64,000 nucleotides of DNA. Source: Pagrus major (lineage: Eukaryota > Chordata > Actinopteri > Spariformes > Sparidae). A program made the position numbers and the translations under genes. Positions 61,355 through 64,000 of this stretch are shown here, in pieces. Each line of letters starts with the position of its first letter. The first letter of the stretch is position 1. Where the stretch lies: the NCBI RefSeq assembly GCF_040436345.1, contig NC_133218.1:25036710-25100709 (forward strand), given 5' to 3'. The notes beneath the pieces are model-generated. The model saw only the letters and a list, made by a program, of their open reading frames with translations, was not told the DNA's origin and ran no database searches.

Positions 61355-62744
61355 CACTTTGTCAGGACCTCTCACCCAGAGAAAGGGGCGTCCGTCTCAA
61401 CATCTCTCAGATATAACAGTGAGGAGGAACTAGAACAAAGATGTCAGTGTTGTCTCTCGGACAGAGCCGAGCCTCACATTTCTCCACCACTTCATCTACA
61501 GAGGACACGTCGTTGAGAAATGGTGGAGGCCCTCTGATAGGCGGATGTGAATTCCAGTGGATAGGAGGGAAGAACAGCCAACTTCTTTATGTTTGAACAA
61601 CTCTGCAGGCTCAGACTAACAAATTCATTTTACAGTGTCGATGTTTGACCACACAGGTGGACAATGTTGACCTTCTTCTTGCAGATAAATTTTTTGGTGG
61701 AAGGAGCACACAGAGTTTCCTTTGTTTGGCTGCCTTGATGACGTCATTGTCCGCCTGGATTATGCAATCATGTAAAAACAACTTAAAGACTCTACTTTGA
61801 ATGACTTCATGTCATCGCATTGTCAGACATTTAATTGCGCAATTTGTTTGTTGACTGCTTCAGGAGGACTCGACTGACTGGATTAGACCCTTATTTCCAA
61901 CACTGACAGGACAGTCATAACACAAAGACCCTCTCATGTAGCTTGTTGGGCTGACTCTTGTTCACTTTAAAGAGACTTTGAGCCATTGTGGAGATGAAAT
62001 CCAATGACAGAGAAACTTCTATATGCAGCAACTGTTTCAAAGTGCTTTGTGTGTGTCATGGTGCAGATGTATTGTATCTCATGTGGGCCATAGCCACAGG
62101 TTGGATTGTATCCATGATGTATCAGGTTGCAGGATACACCCTTTCTAATTTTATGGCGAATAACCACGTTAACCAGCGTTTCTCCTGACACATAATATCT
62201 TTGGATATCACGGGCAGAGGATATTACTCTCACTTCCTTCCTCCTTGATTAACTTCACTTTTTCCTTTTTTTCTTTTTTTCATCACAAAGTCACAACAAT
62301 GCGGGCTCAAAAAGGCGCAGCTGACCCACATGTGACCTCTCCTGCAGAATACATCTACGATCAAAGTTTGAGAAACTTCAGTGAGCATAAATAAAGTAAT
62401 AAACGCTTGACATTTTATTTGGATGGCTTCTGTATTTGTTTTGTTTACTTTTATTATGACCACTAACATTATGATTATTTTTTATTTGTATTTCTGACTG
62501 AACCGGTACAGTTTTCATTTTCTTTATCTTGTCTGTTGAATGAATCAGTCCCTTGTTGCAATGTTTTCTGAGCACATTTTTGTATTGTATCCAAAACTAT
62601 AAATTAAGTTTTAAAAACGCTGTCAAGCCTGCTCAACACTGTGTCTCGTTGGAACAGAGTTACGTGTCACCGCAATTACAGCAGCACCTGCGCAGAGCTC
62701 TGCACTCAGCACTGAATACATAACGAGCAGGTGAGGAGGACGCA

Positions 62745-63800
62745 GAGAGGTGAGTTTCTAACCTTTTGAACCCTGATATTCCCCTTCAGTCACACCTGAA
62801 GTGGCTTCACATTTATGTTTTTTCACAATCACTTATAAGGTTGCTTTAGGAATTTAGCATGTTTACATCCACTTACGTTGAGTGAAAATGTTTGAGTCTG
62901 TCCAGGTCTGCATCAGCACTTGAGACCACTGTTACCTTTTGTATCTCTTACAGCAAATTCTTAAGTAATTCAGCCTGAAATATTTGGTGTATTTAGAAAC
63001 ATTTGGATCTCATAGCAACAGTCCAACATTTAGTGAAATATACTCATTGTTTTCTTGAGAAGAGTGAGAGTTAGAATAAATACGAAATTAGAGCTAGCTG
63101 TTTAGATTAGCATAGCTTGGCAAAACAGAGGGAAAGTAGTCTGACTCTGTCCAAAGGTCACAACATCTGCCCACAAGCACCTCTAAAGCTCACTTATTTA
63201 ACATAACCCCCACCAAAAAACAACAAAGTGTCATGGAGAGGTGTGTTTTTAACCCTTTGAAACCTGTTCTTTTCCTTCAATTTCACCTGAAGTGTTTTCA
63301 AAGTTTGAGCCTGTTTTTAGGTTAACACTGAACTGAAGACTGCTGTTGTCTTGTGCATCACTTTATTTTAATTTCATGTGATTCTTCCTGAAATATTTTG
63401 CGTCTTTGGAAACTTTTGGACCTCTTACTAACATTGCAACATTTTGCTTTCTTGCTGAGGGTTAGATGAGAAGATAGATAAGTTACCGCCAATAGCTGGT
63501 TAGCTTAGCTCAGCATACAGACTGTAATAGTGGAGAAATAACTAGTTTGACTCTGTCCAAAGGTAACAAAATCTACCCACAAGCACATCTGAATCTCATT
63601 AATTGCACGACCCACTGCCAGAATATCACAAATTGTAAATTTGACATATTTTTAGTACATACGGATTTAAAAAACAAGATACAACATATTTAGCTACCTT
63701 TGGACAGAGACCGTTTCCTCGTTTTCATCTTTGTGCTAAGCTAAGCTAACCAGCTGCTGGCTGTAGCTTTGTGCTGTATTTACCATAGAAACTTGAGAGT
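62745..63800. repeat. ~490-bp tandem duplication carrying family C MITE
   Basis: The unit starting at 62745 (gagaggtgagtttctaacc; cagtcacacctgaagtg; ctgaaatatttggtgt) recurs from 63236 (gagaggtgtgtttttaacc; caatttcacctgaagtg; ctgaaatattttgcgt), spacing 491 bp. Both contain a family C MITE; the second is more complete to ~63800 (gtgctaagctaagctaac, accatagaaacttgagagtg). Confidence 0.65.
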
Positions 63801-64000
63801 GGTATTGACGATTGAGTGGATTTCCCACAATGTTATTAGACCTCTGAGGGCATTCCTAACTATTGTGTTTTCATTTTTAATGTAATGGACCATTTTTATT
63901 TACTCCCACCATTTCATTACACTCCACATAGTTGTTTGTCTGTAAAACCTGCTTCTCTGAAGGCTGCACAGTGTGTGCGTCCTCACTGAACGCACCCTGA

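Larger units (their letters stand above)
60584..64000. other. Region upstream of the visible myzap exons
   Basis: Should hold or lead to the missing 5' myzap exon(s) on the minus strand, but none could be identified: no frame resembles the mammalian N-terminus with a phase-0 donor. Contains a (TAGA)n tract, a tandem duplication and family C MITE copies. Confidence 0.4.

Noticed and set aside
61385..61590. Stop-to-stop minus-strand frame of ~59 residues (PPIRGPPPFLNDVSSVDEV...)
   Set aside because: Looks coding-like, but has no Met, no clear splice sites in phase with myzap exon a, and no family match; may be a repeat fragment.
62693..62730. Minus-strand ATG frame MYSVLSAELCA as myzap first exon
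   Set aside because: Its donor would be phase 1, while exon a needs phase 0, and it does not resemble the MYZAP N-terminus.
62650..62756. Possible plus-strand first exon ending in gagag|gtgagt
   Set aside because: The donor-like site sits at the start of a tandem duplication unit; the sister copy reads gtgtgt, there is no downstream exon, and the TATA-like tataaat at ~62600 is too far away.

Overview
The window is vertebrate nuclear DNA, most likely from a spiny-rayed (percomorph) ray-finned fish. It shows split genes with GT-AG introns, (CA)n and (TAGA)n microsatellites, and many short inverted-repeat elements that resemble families I know from teleost genomes. The species call is inference; no species marker is visible.

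Three protein-coding genes can be assembled exon by exon. (1) 1523-9487, plus strand: the last seven coding exons of aldh1a2 (retinal dehydrogenase 2, retinoic acid synthesis). The first ~220 residues lie upstream of the window. (2) 46064-51158, minus strand: a complete four-exon polr2m (Gdown1/GRINL1A, an RNA polymerase II-binding subunit) of 340 residues. (3) 54377-60583, minus strand: twelve coding exons of myzap (myocardial zonula adherens protein), 607 residues without its N-terminal exon. I checked splice phases across every junction and all are consistent.

Layout: 1-1.5 kb is an aldh1a2 intron; 1.5-10.3 kb is the aldh1a2 3' half and 3' UTR; 10.3-45.7 kb is a ~35 kb gap between convergent genes with no gene I can support, rich in repeats; 45.7-51.4 kb is polr2m and its promoter; 51.4-54.4 kb is a short spacer that probably holds the myzap 3' UTR; 54.4-60.6 kb is myzap; 60.6-64 kb is upstream of the myzap exons and contains a (TAGA)n tract and a tandem duplication. 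The order aldh1a2 > < polr2m < myzap is the same as I recall for human 15q21, where MYZAP and POLR2M form the GCOM1 complex locus. The myzap-to-polr2m splice phase needed for such a joined transcript is preserved here.

The mobile-element content is mostly non-autonomous: several families with short terminal inverted repeats flanked by TTAA (piggyBac-like), hAT-like elements (one with a perfect 8-bp target duplication), long hairpins, a truncated LINE 3' end and a reverse-transcriptase remnant. Two insertions touch myzap directly: one ends a few bases after its stop codon, and another ends 19 nt from a splice acceptor. I found no new biochemical system. The most interesting observations are the expanded Pro/Ser-rich C-terminus of fish Myzap, the conserved joined-transcript phase, and the transposon-splice-site contact.
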